Part shown: piece by piece, positions 1-16,948 of the stretch | How the letters are laid out: each line of letters opens with the position of its first letter | How positions within the stretch are numbered: the stretch's first letter is position 1 | Source of the DNA: Linum tenue | Lineage: Eukaryota > Streptophyta > Magnoliopsida > Malpighiales > Linaceae | Direction: 5' to 3' | DNA length: 64,000 nucleotides | Assembly (NCBI GenBank): GCA_946122785.1 | Contig: CAMGYJ010000003.1 | Location: 31,637,811-31,701,810 of the forward strand | The notes under the pieces: model-generated | What the model was told of the DNA's origin: nothing | Databases searched by the model: none | The model's input: the letters and a program-made list of their open reading frames with translations, nothing else | Program-made: the position numbers and the translations under genes

Positions 1-12
1 GAGTAAGCTTAC

Positions 13-3000
13 CTCCATACAAATGGGCACATAATCCTTATGTGCCTTCAAAACAACAGCCTTGCTGCTCGTTTCAATGCAAAATGTCACCCAATTCAAA
101 GTTAATGAACGCACTAGGGGAACTTTATTTTTGGTTGCTGTCTTAATCTCTGCCATAAGAAAATACCAAAACATGAATAGTCCCACATACCACAGATACA
201 AATCCATTTGAAATATATATAAAAAAAAGGGGAACAGCAGTAAAAAAAACACATATTCTCAAACTATTAAGAGTATTATTTATGCCAAAAGAATAAATAG
301 GAACATGTCGTAGTTTAACCAACAAACATACAGCTTTATCAATGGAGAAACTTCCAGAATTGACACTTACCATCAACAATGTCTACAAGATTTAAGCATC
401 CTGCCTTATGCATAGCTTGCAGTGTTTGTGTCAGTGCCTCGGCCATTGTAGGCTTCTTCTCTTTCAATTTTTCCTTACATAGGATAATTTGAACAAAATT
501 CAAGTCAAGACTTTGCTTAAATAATACAGTTAAGGACAGTAACAGCAAAGAATGAATACACGTAGTAAAAGATGAGCAGAAACATTAAGCATCCAGGTAC
601 ACATTTCCCGTCTAAATACTTACAAGTAACACGGGCAACAAGAACCGAGAACTTGCAGAGAAGTGTGTCCTGAGACCCCTTGCAAGATTTCCGATTGCTT
701 GGACTGCCTCAACTCCAACAGCTATGTTCACATCCGTAATAAGCTGCAGGACACACATAAAAACAGGGGATTAAAAGCAGCCTTACCAAGTAAGATATTT
801 ACAACGGCCATCCAGCAAAAAAATGAATGACATCCATAAACATAGAAAGAAAAAACTCTGAGACCAGATCAAAAGATGCAGCTTAAAAAACTTGTGCCTC
901 AGATGAAAAGTAGACAGGAGTAACATGGAGGGAGTGGTAGTCACAATAATGCTGCATAGTACAAACACTTGAATGTTAAAAGGTCAAAACACAAAGGAGA
1001 GATTACAACTAACAAGATTTCCTCAATTGGTCCACGTCTATTTTGTCATTTATTTCTACTATAATTGGCACCTCCTTTCAGAACACAAGGACTGAAAGCG
1101 AAGAAAGAGCAAATAGCCTAAATCAGGGCATAAAAAAGTATTCTCCAGCCACAGCCCATTACTTAAATGCATGCTTTCTAATTCATAGAATGTATTAGCA
1201 ACATGAAAACAAAAACTCACAGGAAGTACAAACAACCATCAAAAGTAGGTGTAGTGAAAAAAAGGATAAAAAAGCTCATTGAACTCTTTCAATCTCAAAC
1301 AACAAGAATACCTTCTTCAATGTCCGGCAAACTTCAGAAAAATCACCAGGCGCTATCCTCCTTGTCGAAGCCAGCTTGGTCAGCTCTCCCACAGCCTCTT
1401 TTCTTTCTGACCATTTGGTAGCTTTCTGAACAAACGACATAAAAGTGAAGTGAGAGTAAGCCATAAATTATATTTATAATTCAGTAGCACAAAAAGGAGA
1501 AAGGGAACGGCTGACTGCGCACTAACCACGCCATCCCAAAAGGCTGACTTTTCTAGAGGAGTCAAAATATCAACAGGATCAATAAGCTCATATTCATCGA
1601 TTTCCTGGGGCACTGGTAAAAAGGACACCATGACCAACAAGTGAGTACATACACCCCAAGAAAAATGAAAAGACCTACCAATAGCAATGCATACCATCAG
1701 CCACAGATTCTTCAGATTGACTAGGACCGACAGCTTCTGCTACACTTTCCGGCTCTGGCTCCTTGTCTTGCTCAGATCTAAGATAAGCATCTGTGTTAGA
1801 CGTGGAAAGAATATGGCAAACACAACTTCCAAGAAACCTCCAATTCGAACTAGCACTTAATTCGAAAGAACAAAAAGGTGAACATTTAGAAGACGGAAAA
1901 ATTACCCATGGTATAAAGAGCACGAACTTGACTCTAGAATAGGCAGCTAATACACCTATTTACCAGAATAATACATCCAAAATAATGAGTCACTCTCCAA
2001 CTAATAGAATACCTAGTTGCCAAGGACAATCCGGTTATAGACAAATAATAAAATTAGACAATCTAGAATATACATGCAACCCAGCAAGGGGCAAACACCG
2101 TGCAGCATTTAAAGTGGCCAAGTAACAAAATAAAGGCTAAAAGTAAGCAAACCTAACAGTTTCACTCTATTTATCACCTGAGTTTAAAACCCTTTGGTAG
2201 TACATTCAAGAACAAATCCACAATACAACAAAATGGCATTCAGTATAATCACCTGATTTTGCGAGATGGCTTAGCAGCCCCAGAAACGTTAGCGAGCTCG
2301 GCCTCCAGCTCTTTTTTCTGTGTTCGAAAACAATTGTCATATAGCATGAATTCAGCGGGGAGGGAGATGAAAGACAGACAAATCATGGTCTCATACCATA
2401 GTATCACGCATCTTCTCCAACAATATTGACTTCACGGGGTCTTTGCCAATCCATCGACAAAGCTCAAGGGTAAGTCCTTTTGAGCAAGCCCTAACATTTT
2501 GATCCTGATGATCAAATAATTCTGGCAGCATCTTCAAAATCCGCTTTGGTGGAATAACTTTGGCGCCAAACTCACTATTGGTAACAAGAAAATACAAATA
2601 AGCTTTATGTAGAAAAAGATTAAACAGCTCAATTTTCTGCACAAAACCAAACAAAAAAATCTGATCCACATACCTTAAAGCTTGAAACATAACATCAATT
2701 GCAGGCACAACAGCTTTAGAAACTTTGTTCTTGATAGCTTTCTCCATTACATCCTAGAAAGAAGCCACGTTTAACTATCAAAGACTGCAAGGATTCCAAC
2801 AAGAAACTAAACAACTTGTAGTAAATCCACATTCATACATGAAAATCAATTGACAAATTACATAGAGAACCAAAATTGGCAAGCCCAGGAAATGTCTGGG
2901 GAATGAACAACCTGTTATTCAGTTCGGAAAGGGTAAGCCATTTCAACACCAGCTAGTGAAGCAGTGGGACTGATACATAATTCACGTATTTCAACTCAAA

Positions 3001-4422
3001 TCAATTAAAGCAAATGGCAATAGACCACATTACTCCAACAGTTTCCAATACCATAGCATGCTTTTGGCTCACCTCCAAGGCCATTTACCGCAGTCTACAC
3101 TCGGCTTCAACTAAGTCTAATGCCCTCTCCGATATCTGTAAACTAGTTAAGCATCATCGAACTTTTCAATATTACCAATTTACCAAATGCTGACTTTTCC
3201 TAGACTGTCTCACCTAATTGAAGTACAGTGAAGATGGCAAAGACAACTAGCCGAGGTTCAACAAAGTTACTAGCTATCCTCAAATCATCACTCAAGAGAC
3301 CCAAGTAGAAAAGTGAAAAGTAAGCTATTCCTCACCACTTGTTTCTAGGTGTTCTATTTACGTTCAATGAACTATGTTGGCATAATACTATAAACCAATG
3401 ATGATTAACAGAGCAAGACGGTATACAGGTATAGAAGCCTGCAATCTGACTTCTGCGATGAGAAATCGCTTAATGTGCGATCACAAGAAGTCAAGAAGTG
3501 AACCAATGGACTCCCTGTAATTCGATGGTCCTTACGTGACAACTCATGGAATCACAATTTTCAAGGCTAGTTCAATGTATATTATGCACACACTAAGAAC
3601 AAGGACTACAGTGACATGGAAGAGCAGAGATTGAAATATATGTATGAAATTGCACATAATCAGTTCCATTATATGAATACACAATGTAGCTCCTCAGCTC
3701 AGGAAAATCTAAGAAACAAGATCTTTTCATACCAGAAAAACGTCCACTGCCTCCAGCTCTACCCAAAGCATGAATGCTGCCTGTGCCTTCTCCACTGTCT
3801 TTGGCCGACCAGTAAGACACTTTGCAGCAATTGCATCACATACCTCCTTCGCGAACCTACTCCGGGCAATAGGAACCGAAATTAAATAAGAACACAAGAA
3901 CAACCACAACAAGCTAAGGTACACCAGAAGAGAAGTAATGATGGAAATCAAACACATTGTCACCTTCCAGCATCAGCATCTACAGCTCGTTGAAAAGCTA
4001 TCAACGCATCGAGTGCTTTCTCTTGCACAGGTGCATTTGAATCCGCCACAGTTTTCCTGAACAACGGGCCTAACCAGAGCGAGAAATGGCAATCACCACA
4101 ATCACACCCAAAAAATAAAAAATAACACACGAAAAGCTACATCAATTTTCACCGGCATTGGGTCTAGAAGATCGATGGCTGGTCAGATCTGAGCCGCTAG
4201 AAACGTGAAGGAGCGGAAATGGAAAACCCTAAGTGGAGAACCAAGGACTGGTTTGGGCTCACCGAATTCTCGTAACCGGGGGTCCTTTGGATCGGTGATG
4301 GAATCGCAAAGGGCAGCCAAGTCGATGTTGGCTTCGTTACGCACTTTCCAGTTCTTGTGCAACAACCGATCTTCCCAAGGCAATTTCTTCGCCTCTTTCA
4401 ACAATTTCTCCTCTTCGGACAT
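13..4422 (-). CDS. MOR1: MOR1/GEM1-type microtubule-associated protein, N-terminal part (12 exons)
   Basis: XMAP215/Dis1-family protein that binds tubulin through TOG domains and promotes growth and organisation of plant cortical microtubules. Twelve coding exons can be placed: 4422-4263, 4069-3964, 3856-3733, 2753-2674, 2574-2397, 2317-2253, 1777-1695, 1612-1527, 1425-1312, 743-624, 473-371 and 149-13. Joined, they give 452 residues in one open frame with GT-AG introns. The start is the ATG at 4422, opening with MSEEEKLLKEAKKLPWEDRL. Landmarks are KEVCDAIAAKCLTGR, KVIPPKRILKMLPELFDHQD, DPVDILTPLEK and KATKWSERKEA. TOG1 covers roughly residues 1-230; an acidic linker with the SEQDKEPEPES stretch leads into TOG2 (about 265 onward). 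The plant protein is near 2,000 residues, so over three quarters lies beyond the left edge. Exons are free of lesions, unlike the CTP synthase copy nearby. Exon limits are inferred from splice sites and recalled family sequence. Confidence 0.95.
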
Positions 4423-5036
4423 TGTGTATCCTTTCTAACAATCTACACACACAAAAAAAACTGCTGCCCCGTATCGATTTCCGGCAATGCGGTCTGGCGG
4501 CCGCCGAAGTAGTGCTTCTCCGTCGCTTCCTTTCTTCCTCTGTGATTCCTTCTTCCTTTTTCTTTCTCCGCCGAGTGCCGGCGGGAACAGGAAATAAAAT
4601 GACAAAAACAAGGAGCCCCTCGGCTCGGCTGAGTGCGTACGATATGTTTTATGATCTCCTCCAAATTCAAAAAGAATAACCCCGGAAAAAATAAAGGGAA
4701 GAAAAGAAACCGGTGGAGAACGAGAAATTACAAAAAGAAAATAGGAGGAAATTTGGGTTGTACGTTACGAATTGGAATTGCTCTATTACCAGCTGCAGCA
4801 GGAAGGAAGTGAGCTGCAGTCTCCTTCGGGGAAGTGAAGAAGACTAGAAGGTGAACTGCCAACTGGACTGGCCCACGCAAATAGGCAGCCCAACCGTGGA
4901 GTGAACCAATGACGTGGATGCGCTTGTTTGACGGGTGATACAGATTTCGGCTTTTCTTTTTTCACTATGTTTGGGAAGAGGTTAATGGGGCTCAAGACAA
5001 TGGTTATGCACTTATTAATAACCAAATCCGCACCCT
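4423..5036. promoter_or_regulatory. 5' leader and likely promoter of the MOR1-type gene
   Basis: This stretch sits immediately upstream of the ATG of the minus-strand MOR1-type gene. It has pyrimidine-rich leader-like sequence (4520-4570), as expected for a broadly expressed gene, but no motif I can assign with confidence. No coding sequence was recognised; open frames here have no family resemblance. The role is inferred from position only. Confidence 0.4.
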
Positions 5037-7590
5037 TCGGGCTCGTTTAGTATAGTTTTGTTGTTGTTGTGGTTGTAGTATGATTGTGTAACACAAGAGA
5101 AATCACAACAACATAAAAATAGAAAACAAAAACATGTTTAATTGGTAATTATGACATATCATAGAAATCGACAACAAAAAACAGAAACGCGTTTAGTTCT
5201 TTGTAACGAAAAATCATAAGAACATTTCTCAATATACAGCAAAGGAAACATGGATTGAGCTGCTGAGCAGGGGAGGCCCGGCGACGGCTGTTGAGCAGGG
5301 GAGGGGAGGTCGCGGAGGCGGCCGGTCGGGAGGTCGGAGGGTCGGGAGGGCGGAGGTGGCCGGCGTGGAGTGGGGAGAAGGCGCCGGCGTGTATGACTGG
5401 AGGGGAGAGCGGCGCCTGTGTTTGAGACAAAATTGGACAGGTTGGGGGCGGCTGAAGTAGGGTTTGGGGTGGTGTTAAAAAAAAATTGCTTCTGTGGGGA
5501 TTCGAAAGCTAGTCTATTTAAATGAAATCAAGCGCCCAACCAATAGGAATCCCGTGTGCAACATGTTTAAAAATCAGATCCAAAGCTATAAATTGTTGTT
5601 TCTCATATTTGGGCCTTGTTGTGCAACTCTAATTCACAACAAAAAATAAAAACCCAACTAAACACGATTTTTTTTCTTGGTTTTCCAAATTTCTTAAAAC
5701 ACAACAGGCTTCGTTTAGAAAATTCAGATCTAAGGATGGAGAATTAAAAATCATTTTTATTTTTTCTAGTTTTTTTAATTGGTTCATATTTTTTTCTTTT
5801 TAACTCGGATTTTAAAATTTTTTTTTTTTTTTTTGCACAGATGGAACGAGTTCATCGTGCTCTACAAAATGAGATCAATTTTCAATATTTTTTTAGAAAA
5901 AAATTATGGTCTCTCGATACCAACTGCATACCATATGGTATTTTCTTCGTTTTTAATTCGTTTTTGAAAACGTTTGCATAGAAGGGACGAGTTCATCATG
6001 ATCTATTGGATCTACAAATTTCTGGGTGAACAAATTACAGAACCAAAAAATACCACACAATACCATACAATACCACCCTGGTACGGGGTGGTATCTTCTG
6101 GTACACAATGTTAAAAGTCTTAAATGACAGTTAATATACTTCTAATATCATGTATTCAACCATCCTACAGTCTTGGTTTGTTCATACCACCATGGTACGC
6201 TTTTCAAACCATAGGTATGCTCTTATTTCAATACCAGTCAATACCATATGGTATAGACTGGTAAAAAATGGCTCAATTTTTTTGTTCAAAAAATATATCA
6301 AAGTGGATATCATTTTGAAGAACACAATTAATCTGATCTAATTGTTCAAAAAAATTAAATTTTTACTTAAAACGAGTGAGAAATCGTCCATCAAAGATTA
6401 AGGAGAGGAAAATTAAAGGCTTTGCAGGAAAGAGAGGGATGTTGATGTAGACGGGTTACTCATGGTTACTCACCATAAGGTTACTGACCTGATTCGTTCC
6501 CGTTAATGGGAGGGGGAGTAGGTTTGGGGCTGCCCCGTTTGGATAATTATGAATACTGTAGGCAATTAGGGGGGCAAATCCACTATTTTCATTAGCCCCA
6601 ATTTGGGGTACAAATGGAGAGAGAAAGAGTGGAAGGATGGATAAAAGATAAAATTAATATATATTGTTATGTTTTATATGTATGATTATGTTTTATGATT
6701 GTTGTGACTAAAAATGTCATGTAATCATTATTCTGTAATAATACTTATTATTATCATGATACTATGAATAATTATTATAATTATTAAATAATAATTATTA
6801 TGATTTTTGCATTGATTCCGGGAGACATCATTTGATATACGATGATAAAGTTTGTCCAATTGGCTTCAACGGTTTGAGTCGGTCAAACAAGTGAGTCAAA
6901 ATTCGTCAAGTCGAATCGAGATAGGATGGTCATTTATAATTAAAATCGATTTGATAATGTCCGTTTCACTCCGATTTAACCACCATTTTGATAAATCAAC
7001 GCCCATGTGGGAGACATGAGCTAGTTATATGTCTTGGCCACGGATTGAGCTTCAAGCATAGTCATTCGAGTTCGCTCAACCAATTATTATTATTATGGAC
7101 CCAATAATTTATTTATGAATATTTATAATTAATTACTACTTGAGCATTAATATTTTAATATTATTTTATTAAATTGTATTTTTAATATTTATAAAATATT
7201 ATTATTTTTTATTTCATATTTATTTATGTGTGAATATTTTATAACAATCTTTTACAAATTTGATATATCTATTTTATAATAATATAATTACTTACTTTTC
7301 ACTAATTTGCACTCCCTAATTTTTCATCCAAACAACAATTTACCCCTCCACTTACACCCCCCAACAACTTGCACCCCCAGCAATTTACCGCTCAACTTGT
7401 ACCCCCTCGAATTTGCACCCTCTAGTTGCCAAACCCAGTGTTTGTTTAGAAAGATTGATGTGTTAGCATCTAATTCGTATTAAGTATCGAACGACCATGA
7501 GCAATGTCCATGACGTTATATAACAACCATTGTCCAAGGTTCGGGTCGCACACATTGAAGTGGTGTGTGCCAAAATTAACAAGGTGACCC
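5037..7590. other. Gene-free AT-rich intergenic region with degenerate repeats
   Basis: No gene is supported. 5040-5700 holds GTTGTTG- and CGTTTAG-type sequence at both sides of a GC-rich patch (5260-5440), which suggests an old MITE with a GC-rich interior. 5920-6270 contains many ATACCA/TGGTAT words in both orientations. 6460-7440 is very AT-rich, with GGGGCAAAT-like words at 6570 and CACCCCC-like words near 7350-7430 that could be remnants of terminal repeats. Boundaries cannot be fixed from sequence alone. Confidence 0.5.
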
Positions 7591-7593
7591 CTA

Positions 7594-10500
7594 CTAGCTA
7601 AAAAAATCAGCAACAAAATTAGCTTCTCTAAACACATGTTCTATTCTAACATCCCAATCATGGTTCAAAAGAGCATAAAATTGTCTAGCAAGAATCCCAT
7701 GTCTATGGTCATCATCAAGGCAGTTCCTGGCAATGTTAATTATCGTAGTAGAGTCCATGTTTAGAAGGACTTTTATGTGCCCTCTTTCCCAAGCAATCCT
7801 AAGGCCCTCGATCGCACCTTTGAGCTCCGCACTTGTGATGGTACACACTCCAAGATTGCAAGTGAAGGCATCAAGAGCATCTCCCCAAGTGATCATGGAG
7901 AAGGACACCTACAGCCGCTTTTCCTGAAGGTTGGATGACTGAGCCATCCGTTTGGACCTGAATCCATCCAACATCAGGTGGCTTCCACGTAATGCTCTTA
8001 GTCTGGTACTGCTTAGGTGGTTCCCAACAGTCAAAAGTATTTCTGTATTTGGCCTAGGCAATGATATTAAGCCAAGCATCAATTGTGCAGTAGAGACTTT
8101 GTTCATTGAAGATCCTGCCATCTAGTGTTTCATCATTCCTCTGCTTCCACAGGTTCCAGCAGATGACACCAAAATCGACTCCAGTCTCTTCATGAAGAAG
8201 GTTTGAGAGGAGCCAGTCCTGAAAGCATCCATCCATGTTTCTCTTTGTCAACATATGTCGAAATTTCTCCCAAGTCTTAGTTGCTTTCCCACATTTTCGG
8301 AGGATATGGTCAACAGTTTCATCCCTTTCTTTGCACTGATTACAGCTACTGTCAGTGGCGATTGTCCTTCTTGCGCGTTCCTTGTTGGTGAAGAGTCTGT
8401 CATGTAGAACCTGCCACAAGAAGTGTTTGATTCTGCTTGGTCCTTTCCACCTCCAAAGAGCCTTCCAGCTGGTTTCTTCGCCTTCTCCATCCATGTTTAC
8501 AGCAAGGTAGTAAGCAGACTTGAGTCGAAACCTCTCATCCCGCTCAAGTCCCCAGATCATTTTATCCTCTCCCAGTTCAGGTCTAAGTTTCTCCATACCT
8601 GCAATCAATAGAAGTTTGTCATTAGGAAGTAAGCCATTTAGTCTAACCCAATCCCACTCACCCCCTTACATGATCCAGCTGGCCACTGGGGATTGAATCT
8701 CCTCTTCTGTAATTTCTTTTGTCAAAAACTCTTCAATAATCAATCCATTTTCAATCCATGGATGTCTCCAAAAGTTGGTCGACTCTCCATTTCTAATACT
8801 ACAATAGGATGTCTCCTACAACAGTGACATGGCTTTGACCATAGCTCTCCAAAGACTTGAATGGTTGGTCTTCTTTGTCAAGATGATTTCTTCATTCTTG
8901 TTTTTGTAGTACTTCCCCCGCAACACCTGTACCCAAAGCTCGTCCTCATTGTTAATCATCTGTCATGCGAGTTTAATCATGTATGCTTTATTAAGACTGC
9001 GAGCAGACCTAAGTCCTAGCCCTCCCAGTTTCTTAGGCATACAGATTGTCTCCCATGACACAAGATGGGGTTTCCTTTTCCCTTCTATTGAGCCACACAC
9101 AAACCCCCTAATCTTTTTATCAATTAAATCACAGACAATAACAGGGATAGGGGTTGCCTGCATAACATAGGTGGGAATCGCATTCGGGACTGACAAGGCA
9201 AAAGTGACTTTCCCTGCAAGGGACAGAGTCCTTGCTTTCTAGGAAGTGAGTTTCTTATCAATTCTATCAAGGATATATTTGTAAGTACTCTTGGTAATCC
9301 TGCCATGAATCACAGGAACTCCAAAGTACCTTCCAATATCATTTGTTTCTTGGATCCCAAGTCTATTACAAATATTTTGTCTATCGGCATGCTTCACATT
9401 CTTAGAGAAAAACGTTCTAGACTTCTCTTTACCAATGCAGTCAAAATCGCGCTTTAAAACTTAAAAACTTACGATTTTACGCTTTTGGGTCACCAAAACG
9501 CTTTCGTTTCCATATAAAAACTTAAGTGTATAAAATCGGACTAAATTGCGCTTTAAAACTTAAAAACTTACGGTTTTACGGTTCTAGTTCACCAAAACGC
9601 TTTACGTTTTTACGCTTTTAGTTCGCTACATGAGTATTCTTTTCATGAAATTAATTATAAAAAGTATATTTTTAAAGTAAATCACTAACAATATGATACA
9701 TTTGAGATTAAAAGATACATACTAGGTACTTGGATGCATTCTACTTCAAGAGAGTAATCTAATTCACTAACTAGGGTTTTCCCAAATTCATTAGCATAGA
9801 GGGAAAAGTGGCTTATCGTTAAAATTTATGTTTACGAACTTATTATTAAGATGCTATAAGTTGCTCTACTTTAAACATGAATCACATGTATTTATTAACT
9901 TATCTAAATTCTGTGCATTCATATTTTGCATAGCATATGTCCTACTTAATAGATTTTTAGTTATTTTTCAGTATGCGTAAAAAACTTACGCTTTTACGCT
10001 TTGATTCTACGTTTTACGATTTTACCCCTTTTCCGCGTCTAGGTAGAATCGCGCTTTTGACTGCATTGCTCTTTACTAATAAGCTCACCCGAGGCAAAAA
10101 CAAAAGGACTCAAGACATTGCATCACAAAATCATCTTAAGAGAGATTAGATTCGGAAAAGAGAACAATATCATGTGCGAAGAAAAGGTGAGACAAAGCAG
10201 GTCCACAAGGGGAAAGACACACAGGTTTCCACTTTCCATCCTTAATTTCCTTAAGAATGCAATGGCTAAGTCTTTCAATGCATAAAGTAAAAGGTAAGGA
10301 GAGAGAGGACATCCCTGTCTTAAACCTCGAGATGGGGAAAAGCTCTCAGTTTCACCCTCATTCCATTGCGCACTTGAAAGGATGTGGTTGTCACACAAGA
10401 CATGATCAATATGATATATGCAGGTGTGAGCTTCACAGCAACAAGAGTTTCCTCCGGGAAGTGCCAATCAATTCTATCATAGATTTGGTGAGGTCAACTT

Positions 10501-10650
10501 TGAGAAGCATGATCCCCTTCTTCCCAAGGTTTTTTGACATAGAGTGGACTGTTTCCTGCAAAATAATAACATAGTCAATGATGTGACAATTGGGAACAAA
10601 GCTTGATTGGTTGGGGTGGACAAGCTTTGGCATAAGCCTTTTCAAGTTGT
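7594..10650 (-). mobile_element. Decayed LINE (non-LTR retrotransposon): RT, zf-RVT and RNase H pieces
   Basis: Minus-strand remnant of a plant L1-type LINE ORF2. Going 5' to 3': a reverse-transcriptase part (10645-10123) with LVHPNQSSFVP and the GLRQGCPLSPYLL motif; more RT sequence (9430-8950) with PKKLGGLGLRSARSLNKAYM; a zf-RVT cysteine/histidine region (8608-8054) with HFLWQVLHDRLFT and DETVDHILRKC; and an RNase H domain (7908-7594) with TSAELKGAIEGL and REANFVADF. The RT catalytic aspartate pair appears damaged: the expected FADD motif reads FAHD near 10160-10180. Frames are broken repeatedly, and the 5' part (endonuclease, ORF1) is absent. A 636-bp hAT-type element (9433-10068) splits the RT region. 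It is not expected to be active. Confidence 0.85.
9433..10068. mobile_element. Non-autonomous hAT-type element inserted in a LINE
   Basis: Terminal inverted repeats begin CAATGCAGTCAAAATCGCG on the left and read nearly the same on the complement of the right end, over about 22 bp with two mismatches. The element is flanked by perfect 8-bp direct repeats CTCTTTAC at 9425-9432 and 10069-10076, the target-site length of hAT transposons. The interior is AT-rich and non-coding, with sub-terminal repeats of ACTTACG.TTTTACG near both ends. Removing the element and one repeat restores the LINE frame (ELISKEKSRTFF), so it entered an existing LINE. No transposase is present, so it is non-autonomous. 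Confidence 0.85.
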
Positions 10651-10898
10651 TTGCACATGAGTAGTGGAAGAAACATGCCTTTCGATTACCAGCACTAATG
10701 TCTGATGTGATTTTTGTACACTATTTTGTATTCTAGTTCATCAACCTCTTTCTTTCTTTCCCTCTCTGTTGTATCTTCTAGAGTCACAACCTGTTCCCGC
10801 TAACTAACTCCTTTCTAGTTAGGCACTACGAGCGAGCTTCTTCATATCCTTTTGTATTGTTTCAAGATGTGGATCGGGAGGGCGGGGTATAAATTACT
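10651..10898. other. Short intergenic stretch between LINE remnant and fold-back element
   Basis: No coding or repeat structure is evident. It includes a TTTCTTTC-type pyrimidine-rich run near 10750. Confidence 0.4.
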
Positions 10899-11514
10899 TG
10901 TGGTATTTCAGTGGTAATTGGATTAAAATATCTCATATGGTAGAACCATGCAAATTTTGTAAAAACATAATGGTAAAACGAGTTTTCTCGAAATAATACA
11001 AGGGTAGGAGTTATTTCAAATAACTCATTTTGAGTTATTTAATAACTCAATTTAGTAAAATGCTGTCAAATGAGTAATTTGTGTACAAATAACTCACTGT
11101 GGGGGCGTTTGGATGGAGTATTTGTATGAGTTATTTGCATGGTCCATGAAACCGTACCGTAACGGCGGTTCAACCACGAAATACCAGTATTAGAGGATAA
11201 AACGGTAGGCGGTATTTAACGGTACTACGATTAAGCCACGATTTTACCATAAAATACCCTACCGCTGGTTTTCCCAGTGCGGTCTCCAGTGCGATTTCAT
11301 GGACCAGAGTGATTTGGGTTCAAATAACTCACAATGAGTTATTTAGACACAAATAACTCGTTTGACAACATTTTACTAAAATAAGTTATTTGAACAGTAA
11401 GTTATCAAAACGAGTTATTTGAAATAGCTCATACCCCATTTTATTTCGAAATAACTTGTTTTATCACTCTATGTTTACCAAATACTTTATTTCAATTCCC
11501 GCTGAAATACCACA
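10899..11514. mobile_element. Fold-back (long inverted repeat) element with nested MITE
   Basis: The ends TGTGGTATTTCA (10899-10910) and TGAAATACCACA (11503-11514) are perfect inverted repeats. Both arms continue with related AT-rich sequence rich in GAGTTATTTG/CAAATAACTC words, for example 10990-11100 against 11315-11420. No transposase is encoded. A smaller inverted-repeat unit (11140-11306) interrupts the centre. Target-site duplications are not clear, so the superfamily is left open. Confidence 0.7.
11140..11306. mobile_element. Nested MITE with TGGTCCATGAAA ends
   Basis: TGGTCCATGAAA on the left matches TTTCATGGACCA on the right as a perfect inverted repeat. The interior contains CCGTACCGTAACGG and GGTTCAACCACG words that recur near 41650-41730 and in the palindrome at 41922-42075, pointing to a related family. 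It lies between the arms of the larger fold-back element, so it inserted later. Confidence 0.6.
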
Positions 11515-11571
11515 GGAACAATAAATAATTTATTTGACTCTACAAACACCACATTAACAACTCACAAATAA

Positions 11572-11659
11572 CACAATACTCCAATTCGGCGCTTACCATG
11601 CTGTCTGGTTTCACTCACAATACTCCAATTCGGCGCTTACCATGCTGTCTGGTTTCACT
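11572..11659. repeat. Perfect 44-bp tandem duplication
   Basis: Two identical adjacent copies, 11572-11615 and 11616-11659, each starting CACAATACTCCAATTCGG and ending TGGTTTCACT. No difference is seen between copies, so the duplication is recent or an assembly artefact. Confidence 0.95.
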
Positions 11660-12116
11660 TGCTTTACAGAACCCTTTTGAGGGTAACGATACAAACAAAT
11701 GGTAATTTCAGTTCATCACAAAGGCAGACTGACCATAACTCTGAACAGAAGGCAACTGAAACCCAATATATTACTAGTAAAGTCTCTGGTGGTTTCAAGC
11801 TTAGAACATTATCATTGAATCTCCGAGCAAAACAGCCGACAGCAGCACAAGGGGTAGTATAACCTAACAATATGACAGTCTGTCCCGTAAAAAAGACCAG
11901 GAATCCAGCACTGTCCCAATTCTCCCGCCATACCCTTCCTTCTCTCACGCTATCTCAAACTCTTCTCTATATCAAAGGATCTTCTCAAAAGACCGTTAAC
12001 GGTGCCCTACTAACTCATCAGCGAGCCTCACACATTTTACTTTCAACTGTACAAGCGCAACCCTATGAAACCCACCTAAATAAAAGAGTCTCAGCAGCAG
12101 ACTTACTCTACCTTTT

Positions 12117-12163
12117 TCTTTTTCTTCTTCTTCTTCTTCTTCTTCTTCTTCTTCTTCTTCTTC
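12117..12163. repeat. (TTC)n microsatellite
   Basis: About fifteen uninterrupted TTC/CTT triplets, lying just beyond the stop codon side of the minus-strand CTP synthase copy, probably in its former 3' untranslated region. Confidence 0.9.
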
Positions 12164-12243
12164 ATGGAACAGGGAAATAAGAAAGAAAAATAACGACAGG
12201 AAAACACGGAGGATCCTACAACAGATGGAGAAAGTGCTCTTTT

Positions 12244-16948
<4,705 letters not shown>

